A program made the translations under genes and the position numbers. This document shows, piece after piece, positions 37,696 through 50,079 of a stretch of DNA of 64,000 nucleotides; the first letter of the stretch is position 1, and every line of letters begins with the position of its first letter. The stretch is taken from the NCBI GenBank assembly GCA_013423385.1, contig BLZA01000018.1:186001-250000 (forward strand), read 5' to 3'. Source of the DNA: Naganishia liquefaciens. Lineage: Eukaryota; Basidiomycota; Tremellomycetes; Filobasidiales; Filobasidiaceae. The notes under the pieces are model-generated. The model had not been told where the DNA came from, did no database searches, and worked only from the letters and a program-made list of their open reading frames with translations.

Positions 37696-40600
37696 ATGAA
37701 GGCCGAAGGCAAGGAGAAGAAGCAGCGCCAGTCCCAGAGCTGTGATGCATGTCGGGTTCGGAAAGTCAAATGCGAGCCGATGACGGCCCTGCCCGATGAC
37801 GGAACAACAGGGACACCCAAGGTCGAGAACTCAGTGCCGAACCCGGAACAAGACGGATCTACAGGAGGGCGATCGGAGCCCAAGCCGCAAGCCCCATCGG
37901 GAAAAGCACCATGCAAGCAGTGCTTCCAACTCGGCGTCGAATGCCTCTATGTCTATCGACCAAGGAAACGCGGACCGCCGAATCTATATTTACGGCGGCT
38001 CTCCGAGGCGCAGAAGAGCGGACAAAGCTTCCCAGCCGAAGCTGATTTCGAAGCAGCCAAGGCATCGAGTCGTGCGGTCGCTGAGAGAAAGAAGGCGAGG
38101 GGCAAGGACAAGGGCAAGGAGGGGCATGCGTTGGAACATGTTGTGGAGGAGGAGCGGAAAGACGGTGTCGATGGCGACATCGAGTCGTGGGATGTGGCGG
38201 GGTATAGGAGTGTGAATGGAATGTCAGAGACGCTCGATGCGGGGAGCTCTGACGGGACCGCAAAATCTTTCCGACAGATCACGTCGCAGCAGAACTATAA
38301 TTCTCGAGAGCTCGCCGTTACGGAACACGATCAGCTCATGGGGCAATCCTTCATACGAACTCCGCTTGCAGACTCGAGCAGCATCCCTCGGGTGGACCAT
38401 CAGAAATTTTCGCTCGGAAGCTTGACGACCGCATCCGGCACGGGACATGCAGCTGCAGAGGAAGCATTTACTCCTTCGCAGTTTATGAACTTGGATGCCG
38501 ACTTGAACTTTGCCTCTACGCCTGGAAATGGAAATCCGAGTCCCTCTCACGCAAAATCTACAACGCGCCATCTATCCCGTCCAGACAGTTTTTCCGACAT
38601 GCGAGAATCGTCGACACGGCATCTGGCCAAGCCTCTGCTTGGTCATGGGCATTTGTCAAGTACCACTGCCTTTCCCATTCGCCATCAGCCCTCTTCAAAG
38701 ACACCGAATTTCTCAGAAAACACTCTCAATCCGATCCTGTCGCCGGGTAATGTCGAGCGTGCAGGAGCCTACTTTACCAGCCCGAGTGAGACAGGGTCAG
38801 CGCTTGGTACGGGAACCGGGACATCCTCTTACCCGATGGGCGCTTCCTTGGCCTCGATGATGCCGGATCGACTAGGAAGCAGTCCGTCGAGAAGCATCTC
38901 GATGGATCTGGCCTCATTGCCGAATCATCACCACGTTGATCAGGAATACCCAATACGACTGTCGGTGGCGCACAGTACGACGGCTGTGCATGATCCGAGC
39001 ACGGGTGGAACGGATATTCAGATCAGTTTGCCCATGCATACGTTGACGTCCAAGACTCTAGGCGAAGTCGGCGCGCTATATTCGTATAATCGAGTCAAAG
39101 ACGGGAGAGGCCAGGCGGGAGACTCTGGTCGTCTTGGCGACTCGCCACCGACAATCCTGCTGGGAGACAAGAAGAAATCCTCGTCGTATCACGAACAAGG
39201 CTTCGGCGAACCTCAAAGTCTACATCATCCATCATTCCGTGAGATCAATGCAAATCCGTTGGAGGCGATCATCCCGCGCCCCCTTCTCCATCATATCATC
39301 AACCTCTTTTTCGACTATGTATATCCCCTTACCCCATGTCTTCACAAACCGACATTCATCCAGGATCTGGCAAGACAGCGGGAAATGGAACCAAATCAAG
39401 GAGAATGGACTGCGTTGGTGCTGGCGACGGTAATGAGTACACTCGTGCAGGTGCCGAGGGCGTTTGTGCCGTTGACCAGGCGCGAGGTCAAGGACCTGGC
39501 GTATCGGTGTCATATCGCGGGAAGGGAATGGTCATTGCAGGGTTACAAGGATTTTACCGTTAATGCGGGTAGGTTATCGGCTAAAGGGTGTCCGCACTTA
39601 CTGATGATTCACTTTTCTAGTCATCATTCGGTATTTGTATGTGTGATATGGGATTGAGAAGTCGCACAGCTGATGCTGAGCAATGTCTTCTGCGATTTCC
39701 GCCTCTAGCGATGCGTAAGCCATCATTGGCAACAACATTTTCCATTAAAGCTGACTTTCCGTTCGCAGTGTTTACAACTACTGTCGGGGCGAAGTCGCGA
39801 CCTGCCACACGTCGCTGTGTGAAGCACAGGCGCTAGCAACGGTCTTGCGCATGCATGAGGAAGAGGTCGGTACATTTTCCGAGTGTGTTTGCATTGCTTA
39901 TGCTTCTAAATTGCGTGTAGTCATATACGTATCTCAGTAAGTGCATCACCGCCAGATACTCTGTGTTTGTGTCATTGACTCGCTCTCCAGATCCTATCGA
40001 ACGAGAGGTCAGGCGACGCATATTCTTCCTCTTGTTCCAGGCGGACAAGTCGGAATCTGTACTCTCTGGGCGGCCAATCCGCTTACGCGAGGAAGAATGC
40101 TATTCTCTGCGCTTACCGGAGGAACTGTGAGGAGGCAACTATGCCACAAATGAGTGATTACTGACATTATCGGTGGCAGGGATGATGACTATATTACTGA
40201 GACGAGATATCTCCAACAACCGGAAGGCATGACCAGCGTGATTACCGGATTCAATGCCAGCATCCGAATACACTGTAGTGAGCCAGACGCCCTACCAGTC
40301 GTTTCCCTCGAAGCTGATTCGCTTGTACCTAGTCGGCGGTCGAGCCATCACGAAGCACAAGGAAGATAAAAGAGATCCTCCGACTGGTTTACGGCTCGAG
40401 CGTCGTTTGGAAGAGGTATCGATGATGCTCGACGAGGTGACGAACGTCATGAAGGATTGCCCGCCACAATTGCGGCTGAAGGAGGGACTGGACTCGAGAG
40501 TGCAGAGGTGCGCAGGGAGATCTTGTTCAAAGCCTTAGCTAACTCGTTTTTGTACCTTTTGGTAGCCCCGCGGGAGGCTGGGATGTCGAAGCGTCTGCGA

Positions 40601-41127
40601 AGCTCCAAGCATTCTTCTTCGATCCTCAAGCCAGCCGTGAATTCGCGCGTAATGCCTTTTTGGTCCAGCAAGGGAATTGTTTCGTGACAAAGGCGTGCGT
40701 CACGTTCGTGCTGCTACAATATCAGAACGATCTACTGCACCTCAAGGCCGCTTCGAGGCTCAACCACGGAATACGCACATCCAACGGATTCAAGCAAATA
40801 GGGGGCATGCCATTGGGCGGGATATCGTCATCCAAGACATCAGCAAAGGGAAGCGAGGATTACGTAGCTGCATCCAAGGAGAGCCTGTACTACGACCTCC
40901 TCAGCATTCTTCACAGCATACCTATCCAGTGTATAGCGGTCAACGGGCCGTCGCTTGTGAACTGTGTTCGTTACGTGGCGTCTGGATTACTCGACACGGT
41001 TCAGCTCAAGAACGAGGATGGGTCGGACGAGGAGGCGGGTGTGGCGCGGGCGCAGGGATACCTGATTGATTTCCTCAGCATCTTGTCCGATATCGAGAAG
41101 AATTATAGTCTGGACGATGACGAATAA
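37696..41127 (+). CDS. Zn2Cys6 transcription factor with an expanded zinc-finger loop
   Basis: This is a fungal DNA-binding regulator of the Gal4 class. The start at 37696 gives MKAEGKEKKQRQSQ. The cluster is C16-X2-C19-X6-C26, then a 46-residue loop, then C73-X2-C76-X6-C83 (CDACRVRKVKC and CKQCFQLGVEC). The usual loop is about 5-12 residues. A long Ser/Thr/Gly-rich region follows to about 39240. The fungal-specific transcription factor domain then begins: NPLEAIIPRPLLHHIINLFF, DYVYPLTPCLHKPTFIQDL, and WTALVLATVMSTLVQVPRAF. Later exons carry SYTYLNPIEREVRRRIFFLL, FQADKSESVLSGRPIRLREE with ECYSLRLPEELDDDYIT, and KNSYL-like helical parts up to DDDE-stop at 41127. Target genes cannot be told. 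Confidence 0.85.
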
Positions 41128-41425
41128 CGAGGAATAGTTGAAGGATATAATTGGTATCTGTCGTGATGTCGAAATTCTGGGCGTTTTATGTATTGAAGAT
41201 CGGGTTGTAATGCAGGATTGTTGTGTACAAGATGAAGATACACCGGACTGGCTCTGTACTGTGTTTCTGGCATATCTGATTGCGCTCATAGCACCGCGCC
41301 AAGGTCGAGGGAGGTGTTGAAGGTTGCCCTAGCTTGCCACCTCATGCTCCCGGGCGCACCGCGGGTCCCCTGTCGGCGATCGGCGAGACCGAGGCAGCTG
41401 ATGTCGCTATCAGCCAGATGACCTG

Positions 41426-44400
41426 ATGCATGACGGCTTGAGCGGTTCCCTTGCGAGTCTCAAGCATGGATGCAACATGGAAGCATCCCCGAGCAACAGC
41501 ATGAACCCTTTCGCACTCACGGACGAAGATGAGACTCGGGACATCGACGCCGAGGCGCATGCACAGCCTTTTGACGAGATCAATGGGACGGCAGGACTGA
41601 CGCGGCAACCTGGATCGTCTGTTGATGGACTGCCTTTGCGGAGCACGCCATATGATTCGATATTCGGGGACCAGTCAATGGTACGATCAGAAGATAGGGC
41701 TGTCGGAAACAGTCAGGTATCCGTCCGGTCATCGTTGAACCGCTCCAAGGTTACCGCAACCAGTACTTCAAACGACGGCCGGGTCCCTTCGGATTCGGAA
41801 ATACCATCAATGGATACGGGATTGCCTTCAATGGGCACAGAGAGCAGCGGAAAGACAGCGGGTGGGAGCATGTATCTGAGCTTTCATCCATCCGCGAATG
41901 GCGCGTCGAAGCCCGCATCAAGGAGGATACACGACGGCGCCAACGCGAACAGGGAGACCGATTCGGGATCTTCATCAGTATTGGAGCGCGCCGACAGTGG
42001 CGCGGAGGGACTGAAGGGAAAGGGTAAAGCTCGGGAACTGGACCCACATTTGGAGGAGACGAATGACAGAGGCAGGTTCGGAAATCCTTTCATGTCCACA
42101 CAACGTCGTGACAATTCGGCATCCCCGCCTCCCGACCTCCTTCGCTCGCGCTCGTCCTCGTCCTCGTCCCCTCGTCGCTCCGCGACGCAGCTTCCAGGAG
42201 AGGATGCACTTCATGACGATCATGGGAATTGTATTCTGCTGCCAGTGCCCGTGACGACACCGCAACGTCCTCCAAATCGGCAACAGCCCTCTCGAGAACC
42301 GCCGGGCAATGACGTGGACACCTCACCGGGAAGTGTCATCTTTGACGCACAAGCCCTGCATGACCCGCCACAGACTTCGCGGAAACCCAAAGCCGAGAAA
42401 CATCGACACCGCTCGTCGCGCCGTCATCGGAAACATCAATCGGTGGACGACCCTGAGACACCGGATTCCCCTTATGCGGCCGAAGCGTTCTCCGATGACC
42501 CGCGCGCGATGCTCATGTCTTCGCAATCAAGTCGAACCGAGGGCCGCTCATCAGCCGCAGGGCGGCGAAGGCGGAAGAGAGTGAACGATCCGACGGCGGG
42601 GCTGAGTGAGCGGGAGCGTGCGTTATGGGGATGGGCGAATGTCGTTGATTTGGATGGATACTTGCAGGAGGTTAGTCTTCGGGAAGCTCCAGAGGCAGGA
42701 ATCATGAGCTGATGGTCTAGGCAGATTTACGAGTACTATACAGGCAAAGGAGTTTATTGCATCGCGCTGCGACGGGTATTGAATTTGCTGTGAGTAAGCC
42801 ATGATGTTGCAGATGCAATACTGACGTTTGCAACAACGACAACAGTACATCAGCATTCGTCATCATCTTTTCCACATTCTTGCTGTCATGCATCGATATA
42901 TCGCGATTCCCGCGGGATGGGCACGGGCAACTCAAGGACGTGATTGTGCATCAATGCTCCAGCAGATGGTCATTCCCTCACAAGGTCTTCACCTGGATCA
43001 TCGCCTTTTTCTTTCTTTGGAGACTTGGTACATTTGCGGTGGGGTTTCGTCGCTTATTGGAAATCAAGCGCTTCTACGAGCACTTGCTCGATATCCCCGA
43101 TGTGAGTCCCGTTGATGGCACCCAGGGCCTTGTTCTGACGGACGATCTACCAGTCGGACATCCAGACTATCGCTTGGGGAGAAATTGTGCGACGAGTTGG
43201 GGAAATTCGACAGGATAACGCCGTCACGAGCACCGGTAACGGAAATGAGGGAGTCACAGCAGAAGTGCGCGATGTTCCCAAGCTTGATGCGCACGATGTC
43301 GCGAAGTGAGTCTATTCACGTGCCTCCGCTGGTCTTTTCCGACTAATTCCGATGCTAGCCGGATCATGCGACAAGAAAACTACCTCATTGCACTGTTCAC
43401 CAAAGATCTGTTGGACCTCCGTGTCCGCTTGCCTTGTCCACCAAGACTGCAACGATATGTGCCTCAGCGCTTAATTACGCTCGAAGACACCACGCAAGCA
43501 CCTTACATCACATTTGGTGAAAATAGCCTGACCAAGGCGCTCGAGTGGAATTTGCGGTATTGTCTGCTTGGGTTCCTGTTTGATGAGCGAGGTCGCGTCC
43601 GGAAGGAGTTTATCAAAGAGCGCAGCAGGCAGGGAATGATCGAATCGTAGGTTATACCATTTCGTCTGTGCTTCCAGGCTGACTCAGGCCCTTCGATAGC
43701 CTTCAGCACCGCTTCATGTTCATGGGCATCCTCAATGCGATCTTTGCTCCTTTCATCGTCCTCTACCTTCTGATGTATAGCTTCTTCCGTTACTTCGAGG
43801 TCAGACTTATTCAGAAGGCGTCGACGCCATGCTGACTTTGCGCGCTCGTCAGGAATATCACAAGAATCCCTCTGCAATCGGTAGCCGCGGTTACACGCCG
43901 TTCGCCAAATGGAAATTCCGGGAATTTAACGAACTGCCGCATGTCTTCGAGCGTCGGCTCGACGAGAGCTATGCTCCCGCAAAGCAATATGTCGACCAGT
44001 TTCCAAAGGAGATCACGGCTATCGCTATGCGGTAGGTGGAGCTTTGTCATGACATCGCTCAATGCTAAAGAATGCTCCGCAGGTTCGTGGCCTTCGTCTC
44101 TGGAGCATTCGCCGCGGTACTTGTCCTTCTGTCCGTTATCGATCCGGTTTTTCTGCACTTTGAAATCACGCCAGATCGGACTGTATTATTTTACTTGGGC
44201 GTTTTCACCTCCATCCTGGCCGTATCAAGAGGCATGGTACCGGCTACCAATCAAGTATTTGACCCCGAAATGCTCTTGACTGAAGTTGTTGGGTTTGTCC
44301 ACTACATGCCGGAGCGCTGGGAAGGTCGACTGCATTCGCACCAGGTAGGCGTTAGTCCGAGATACTTGTTTTCTGGAAGCTGACTGCTTCTTTCCAGGTC

Positions 44401-45215
44401 CATGCTGAATTCAGCAAGATGTTTCAGATGAAATTGGCCATATTCGTGCAAGAGATCGTATCGGTGATCCTGACGCCCTTTATCCTTCTCTTTTCTCTGC
44501 CGCCCTGTGCGGGCAAGATCATCGATTTCTGTCGAGAATTCACTGTGCATGTGAGCGGCATTGGTTATGTCTGCTCATTTGCCGTCTTCGATTTCAAGCG
44601 GGAAGGCAATGTCAAGGCAAGTCTCTGAAAAATCGTTTTAGCGTCTTCTGATGCTATTAACCACAGGTGGATGGCTCTGCGGATCAGAGTACCGCTTCGA
44701 GGCTCATGGCGCAGGAGAATAAAATGGAGCAGAGTTTCCTGCACTTCAAGATTACCAATCCTGAATGGCAGCCTTCGGATCCGGCATCCATGCTGCTCTC
44801 TCGGATCGCGGACGGCGATTTCAATTCACAGAGACTGAAAAGCCCATTCCGCGTGCGCGAAGGGACGCTCAGCCCAACGCAATTTGTTGGCAGCCGCTCA
44901 GCCAAAATTGGCGGTGATGCAGCTTTTGCTGGTAACGAGGAGGGCCGCCTGAAGCAGAAGTTGATGGTATATGAGGCAGCATTGCAGCGTAGCTTGCTTC
45001 TCAGAAGCGGACCGACCGGTTCACGAATGGCGCCGACCGGCCGCAGCTCCCGCCTTCAGCCCATGCAGGAAGCGCCTGAAATCGAGGACGAAGATGGATG
45101 GGAGACGGCAAAGTTGGGAGAACGGCTCCAGGATCAAGATCGCTTGCAGGCTTCCGCAGAAGTGGACGCCGGGCCTGGAATGCTTGGCTTGATTCACCAG
45201 GTCATCAAGAAGTAA
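41426..45215 (+). CDS. ATG9: Autophagy lipid scramblase Atg9
   Basis: Atg9 is the multi-pass vesicle protein and lipid scramblase that seeds the autophagosome. Translation may start at 41426 or at a later in-frame ATG giving [11 protein letters not shown], which looks like a usual Atg9 opening. The first exon, about 430 residues, is a disordered Ser/Arg-rich region ending [17 protein letters not shown]. The conserved core follows: [76 protein letters not shown]-type block, [119 protein letters not shown], and [20 protein letters not shown]. The acidic C-terminal tail ends at 45215. About ten introns. Domain order and length fit the family. Confidence 0.95.
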
Positions 45216-45337
45216 CTGCCGAAGTAGCCGCTATGCGTGAGACTGTTGTATGCGTGTAATTGAATACTCGGTTGTAAATGCGTCATCGAATCACAAATGT
45301 GGGACGTGGACAATCACCCGTCCTGTCTCTACGTTAA

Positions 45338-48300
45338 CTATGGTTCGGTCCCCTCCGGCAAAGTGAGATGAGCCAAGGCTTCTTCTTTCACCAATTTTGA
45401 GCAGTCGTACACGTCAATCTTGTGGTTCAATCCAGGATGACCATGAATGGCGAATGATCCGCCAAAGCCACCTTCTGAATTACGTACCAAGAAGAAGATC
45501 TCCTTGACCCGCGAATGAAGCAGGGCCATGGTGCACATGACACATGGTTCATGTGTGATGAAGAGCGACAGACTGGTAAGAAGGTAATCGGCGCCATTGC
45601 GGGCCGCCATCGTCTCGGTGAATGGCGATTGGGTTCGAAGATGTGCGATCTCGGCAACGCATTCCATCGCAGCGTGTTTCAAGGGATGATTCAGCGATAT
45701 TCGCTTGTCGGACGCGTTGGCTCGCATGTTGGGCGTTGGGGGGATCATATCTGGATCACTCGGTAGAGCGCCCTCTGGAGCAGACGTAGCAATCGCTGCT
45801 ACCGGCAGCTCTCCGGCATCTGTTGCTGTTTGCGCCAATTCCAATAGTCTGTTTACGCCTTTGCGAACCCAAGCTTTGCGTGACAGTGTCCAGGGCATGT
45901 CTGCCGGATTTTGAGGCGCGGCATCGAGCAGGACCGGCCATAGCTTTGCCTTTTCTGTAACATCGGCTAGATCTCTGGCGTATGTAGCGGGAACGACTGC
46001 CTGCACGAGGTCACAATCCGTAAGAGAGGTGTTAAACTCGGCCAACTCGTCTAGAAGGGCGTCACGCGTTATGAGGGTTATTGGGGCGACGGCGATGAAG
46101 ATTTTGCCTTCCTCTAAGAGAAGCTGTCAGTCTTGAAGTACAAAAGGGGCGTCGTGCTAACCTTTCTGATGGTTGACCCGCTTCACGTGGTCTAGAGCAA
46201 GGAAGCGCTTCTCATGAAGCCTGAGATATCTACAGGCGTATGTCAGCATTGGGTATAGGGTGAATGACCTGGCGAGTACTCACTTCAATACAAGCGGAAC
46301 GAGTTTCTTATCAGCGATCGACACCGCCCAAACTTCCACTAAAGGCAGTGATCAATCGCAGCCGAAGGCACGGGCCATGTCAGCTTACCAGTCCGATCGC
46401 CGTCGTTCTCCTGCGCTTCGATAGGTCCTCGGATGCGCTTGACAAGACTCCATGCACCGGTAGACTCTCGATCGTCACCATTGCTTGCGGGGACGTCCAA
46501 GCGCCTTTCCAACTCGACATCACTCTCTGCGACCGCGATTGCCGGAACTAAGTTTAATTTGGCCAGCGCAGATGCATAATCCGAGGCAGAGAGGGCAGAC
46601 GACTTGTCCAGGCCCGGGGCCTCCTCTTCATTGGCAGGAGCGGTATTTTGTTTGTCAGAGACGTCTACATCCATCGTCTGCTTGTCTCCGGCGTCTGCCT
46701 TGGTCTTCTTGACCTTTTTCTCCCGCTTAGACTGCTTGCGGGCTTTCCTGTCTTGATATTTTTGATTACCGGTTTTGTTGGTCACCTGCTCGCGGAGGTT
46801 GTTAGGTGACGAGACCAGCTTGGTGGGCGGATTGCCCGAGTCAGTGACATCCTGCTCGGCTGTGGAGCCCTTGATGACAGCTGTGACCTGATCCTCGTCA
46901 TCGCTGTCATCGCACATCGGGGCGATCCATTCCGGCTCGTCGACTTGACCGTTCGCGTCATCTCCCTCCTTTTTGTAGTTAGGTGAGAACCATAGTTTAG
47001 ATTCGTCGGCAGAATAGCAGATGCAGAGTTCGTCCCCCTTGTTGATCGGTTTGATGGTACGGAAGACTAGCTTGGGATACTTGTCCGGTTCTGATGCAGG
47101 TGGAGCCACTCGCGTGAACATGACATTGGGTTGAGGAGAATGATTGAACATGGAGGCTAAGCAGAGTTTGAGCTGAATGCCTCTTATTGAAACACATCAG
47201 ATAGAGAACGTACCTATGCCCAAGCCGACACCCATCCCGCCGGCAGTCCAGTTGAAGCCATAACCACCGAGCACACCATCATCAAGCTTGCCTTCGTCCC
47301 ATTCCCTTTTCGTGAGAACCAAAACCGGAGATTCTTCGACAATGGTCTGCGCCGGAATGTCACTGGTCGCAAAGACGCCTCGGCCGGCGGACGGCGTCGT
47401 CTGAATCTCGAGCGAGAGTGGGTTCAGCTTGAATGCCTCGATCGCGTCTCGTGATGGCTCTGTATCTGTCGGTTTGGCCGCTGATGTCTCTGCTGACTCT
47501 TCCTGCGATTCCTCATCGACCTGATCAACTGGCTTGGCCTTGGGCTTGACGTCAAAATCGAATTCCGGTTCATCCGCCGAGCCAACATTGATGCGCGATA
47601 GCGCAATTGTCGGGGTACGCATAGACAGAGAACTCGGCATAAAGCTAGCCTTATGGGTCAACGAGGGCGGGGCCGGCGATCGCGTGATCTTGAAGCTGTT
47701 GCTTGGCGAAAGACTGACACTAATGCTCGACGACGATGCCTTTCGAGCACGAGCTTTGACGGGCTCGGACGTCGACGGGGGAACGGACGAAGAGGCTTCG
47801 ATGGGCGGGTCCGATGTTGAAGGTTCGGTTATGGAGACTTGAGTCGGCGGCTCGATTGGAGCGCTGTCTGGTGGATGCTCTACAGCGGACGTGTCATCCG
47901 TGGTCGACGTGGACTGTGAGGGTTCCGCATTGGGTCTTTCAGAGGTAGATGCCTCGGGCATAGTCTGTTGCCGTGGCGCAGAGCCCGCACTTGCCTGATC
48001 ATCCGCCGCTTGCTTTTGCCCAGCGACAATGTTGAGAGCCTCTCCATCCGCTCGTGCCTCGTCCTCCTGTACGCTCGGCAATTGCGCCATCACCATGTGC
48101 CCTGACTGCCGACTCAACCTCGCAAACACCTCATGCAGACTCTTGATCTTTTCCTCGCTGACGCGCCTACTACTCGAGAGCAAGTCCCCGAGCGTCTGCA
48201 GCGCAGCAATAGCTCCGATCTGGGCTTCTTCGGGCGAAGCCGCCTGTTCGCATTCCGCGCTGGATTGCGCAATGACGGCGAGCGCTTGCGCCAGGTTTGC

Positions 48301-49924
48301 ATTGATTTGATGGGTATCCGTGGCAATCACTTGACAGGCAAGTTTGAACGCCATGTCGGCCTCGGACGCACGCGACGCGAGGGACTCTTGCAGTGCGATA
48401 CACGCGTGAATCATGGCGTGCGTGTCGGCATCACCCGAGGGATGCCGCAGCGTGGCGAGAAGGCGGTTGACGATCGCCCGGCTTGGGGTACCGGTAGGGA
48501 CAGCGCTGACCGCGATCGATAGCGTGGGGGACGGGCCGCGGGCGAGCGGTTTGACCGGGGTGAGGTCGTGGCGCGAGGTATCCACACGCCATGATTCGCC
48601 GCCACTGACCACGCTCGACGGACGCGTCGCTTCGCGGCGAAAGCGCCTATTATCAGCTCCCAGCGAATTGCGAAAAGAAGACATGGACATCGACGGCCGG
48701 AGATGCGTCGTGGACGATCCCGACATGCGACTCGTTGGACGCGCGTCCGTCGCTGGATGAGCACGCACAGACGCCCGCAAAGGGGTCGACATCTCCTCTA
48801 GCAGCGCCGCACGCCGTCGACGGCTCTCCGCACGCTGTAGATCCGGTGACGTTGGGCTCTCGCTTGTACCGGATACGGAACCGAGGCGTGACCGCAGAGG
48901 TGAGCCCGTGGCATGCAAGGTTGCTGAACGTCTGATGGACGTTGTGGATGAATGCTCCGGTCTGGAATCGACGAGGCCTGCGAGATGAAGGCTTTCCGAG
49001 CGGCGGAACGGAGACTCTCGCGCCGAGACGGCGTGGTGCGGAGAATCAGGCATGTCGGTGTATCGCGAGAGCGTGGAATGCGAGCGCGAGTTGGTCTGCA
49101 CGCCGACCGTGAGCATATGGCACCCGGTCTCGGAGACCCCGCTTTGAAACTCACGATGCGAAACTCTTTCGGCAACGCCGCGCGCCGTCGTTCCTCGCCC
49201 AGATATCCATCCCCGGCCATCCACTGCTCGACCTTATCCACGGGCCGTACATGATACGCCGTCGACTCCCTCGTCGCTCCTACCTCGGGCGGCTCCGACG
49301 CATACCTCGCGCCACGAGCCGACACGTTCCGCGGCACCCATCGACGTATCTCGCCCTTTCGTGGCGTCGTGGATTGTCCCTCGCCGTGGTCATTTTCGTC
49401 GTCGTCGTCGTCGTCGTCATCCGAGGGAAATGATTCGCTTGCCGCGGTCGGGTGAAAATCACGCGGCGTGGGCGTGTGGGCGCGTGAAGGCGGATTGTCC
49501 GTCGTGCGGAGCGACTGACGGCTCTCTGACCGACGAGCGAGCGGTGAGGGGGATGAAGTATAGCTTTGATATGCCTGGCGTGCGGGACTCGGCGTTGATG
49601 ATGGGCCGTATACGGCGCGAGGTATAGAAGCACTGGATGGGGACGCGCGGTGACGAGAGGCGGTGTCACGGGAAAACTCTTGATGCGACGATGACATCCG
49701 ACGTCTGGAGGACTGTCACTCTTGTAAGCCTCTGTTCCTTGCGCGCAGTGACGGAACCGACTTACCTCGACCTCCGCCGCAGCGAATCCCTCATGATCCC
49801 TCGTGCGCGAGCCCGACGAGACGCGCTGCATGAGTCGCGAAAACCCCGACGGGCGCGAAGGCGACTCGGCGTGGTCGTCGTGCGATATGCTGAGCCGACT
49901 GCGGCTGCGCGAGAGGGGCAGCAT
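45338..49924 (-). CDS. TAD3: Composite protein: Ser-rich/helical region, SET domain and Tad3 tRNA adenosine deaminase subunit
   Basis: Tad3 is the structural partner of Tad2 in the enzyme that turns A34 of tRNA anticodons into inosine. The Tad3 part (45338 to about 46480) has GPIEAQENDGDRT, VEVWAVSIADKKLVPLVLK, LHEKRFLALDHVKRVNHQK, HPLKHAAMECVAEIAH and HEPCVMCTMALLHSRVKEIF. HAA replaces HAE, as expected for the inactive subunit. Upstream, in one open frame and joined by an intron at about 46340-46390, lies a Lys-rich linker and a SET domain: SAGRGVFATSDIPAQTIVEE, YGFNWTAGG, SMFNHSPQPNVMF and ELCICYSADESKLWF. An intron at about 47154-47216 splits the SET domain. Further upstream one exon (47197-49224 frame) stays open through a Ser/Pro/Thr-rich part and a helical part. 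Introns near 49100-49160 and about 49710-49765 lead to a start at 49924 (MLPLSRSRSRLSISHDD). The SET and Tad3 parts are clear; that all of it is one protein is inferred from the unbroken frames. Confidence 0.7.
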
Positions 49925-50079
49925 GGCGTCTTGGTCCGGATGGGCTGAATGGTGCGAATTTACCAGGAAGCATGGTGAATGGAATGGAAATCACCTTGTC
50001 GGCTCAACAGGTGGGGTGCGCCCGAATACGCTTCAATGAGCGCGCCGGTCTATAGCCTGCCTACTCTACAACCGATGGT

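Noticed and set aside
48798-49697. Minus-strand frame running past the intron near 49160 in a different frame
   Set aside because: Its last part reads through an intron with good GTGAGT and GTGCAG ends; the spliced version joins in frame to the long downstream exon.
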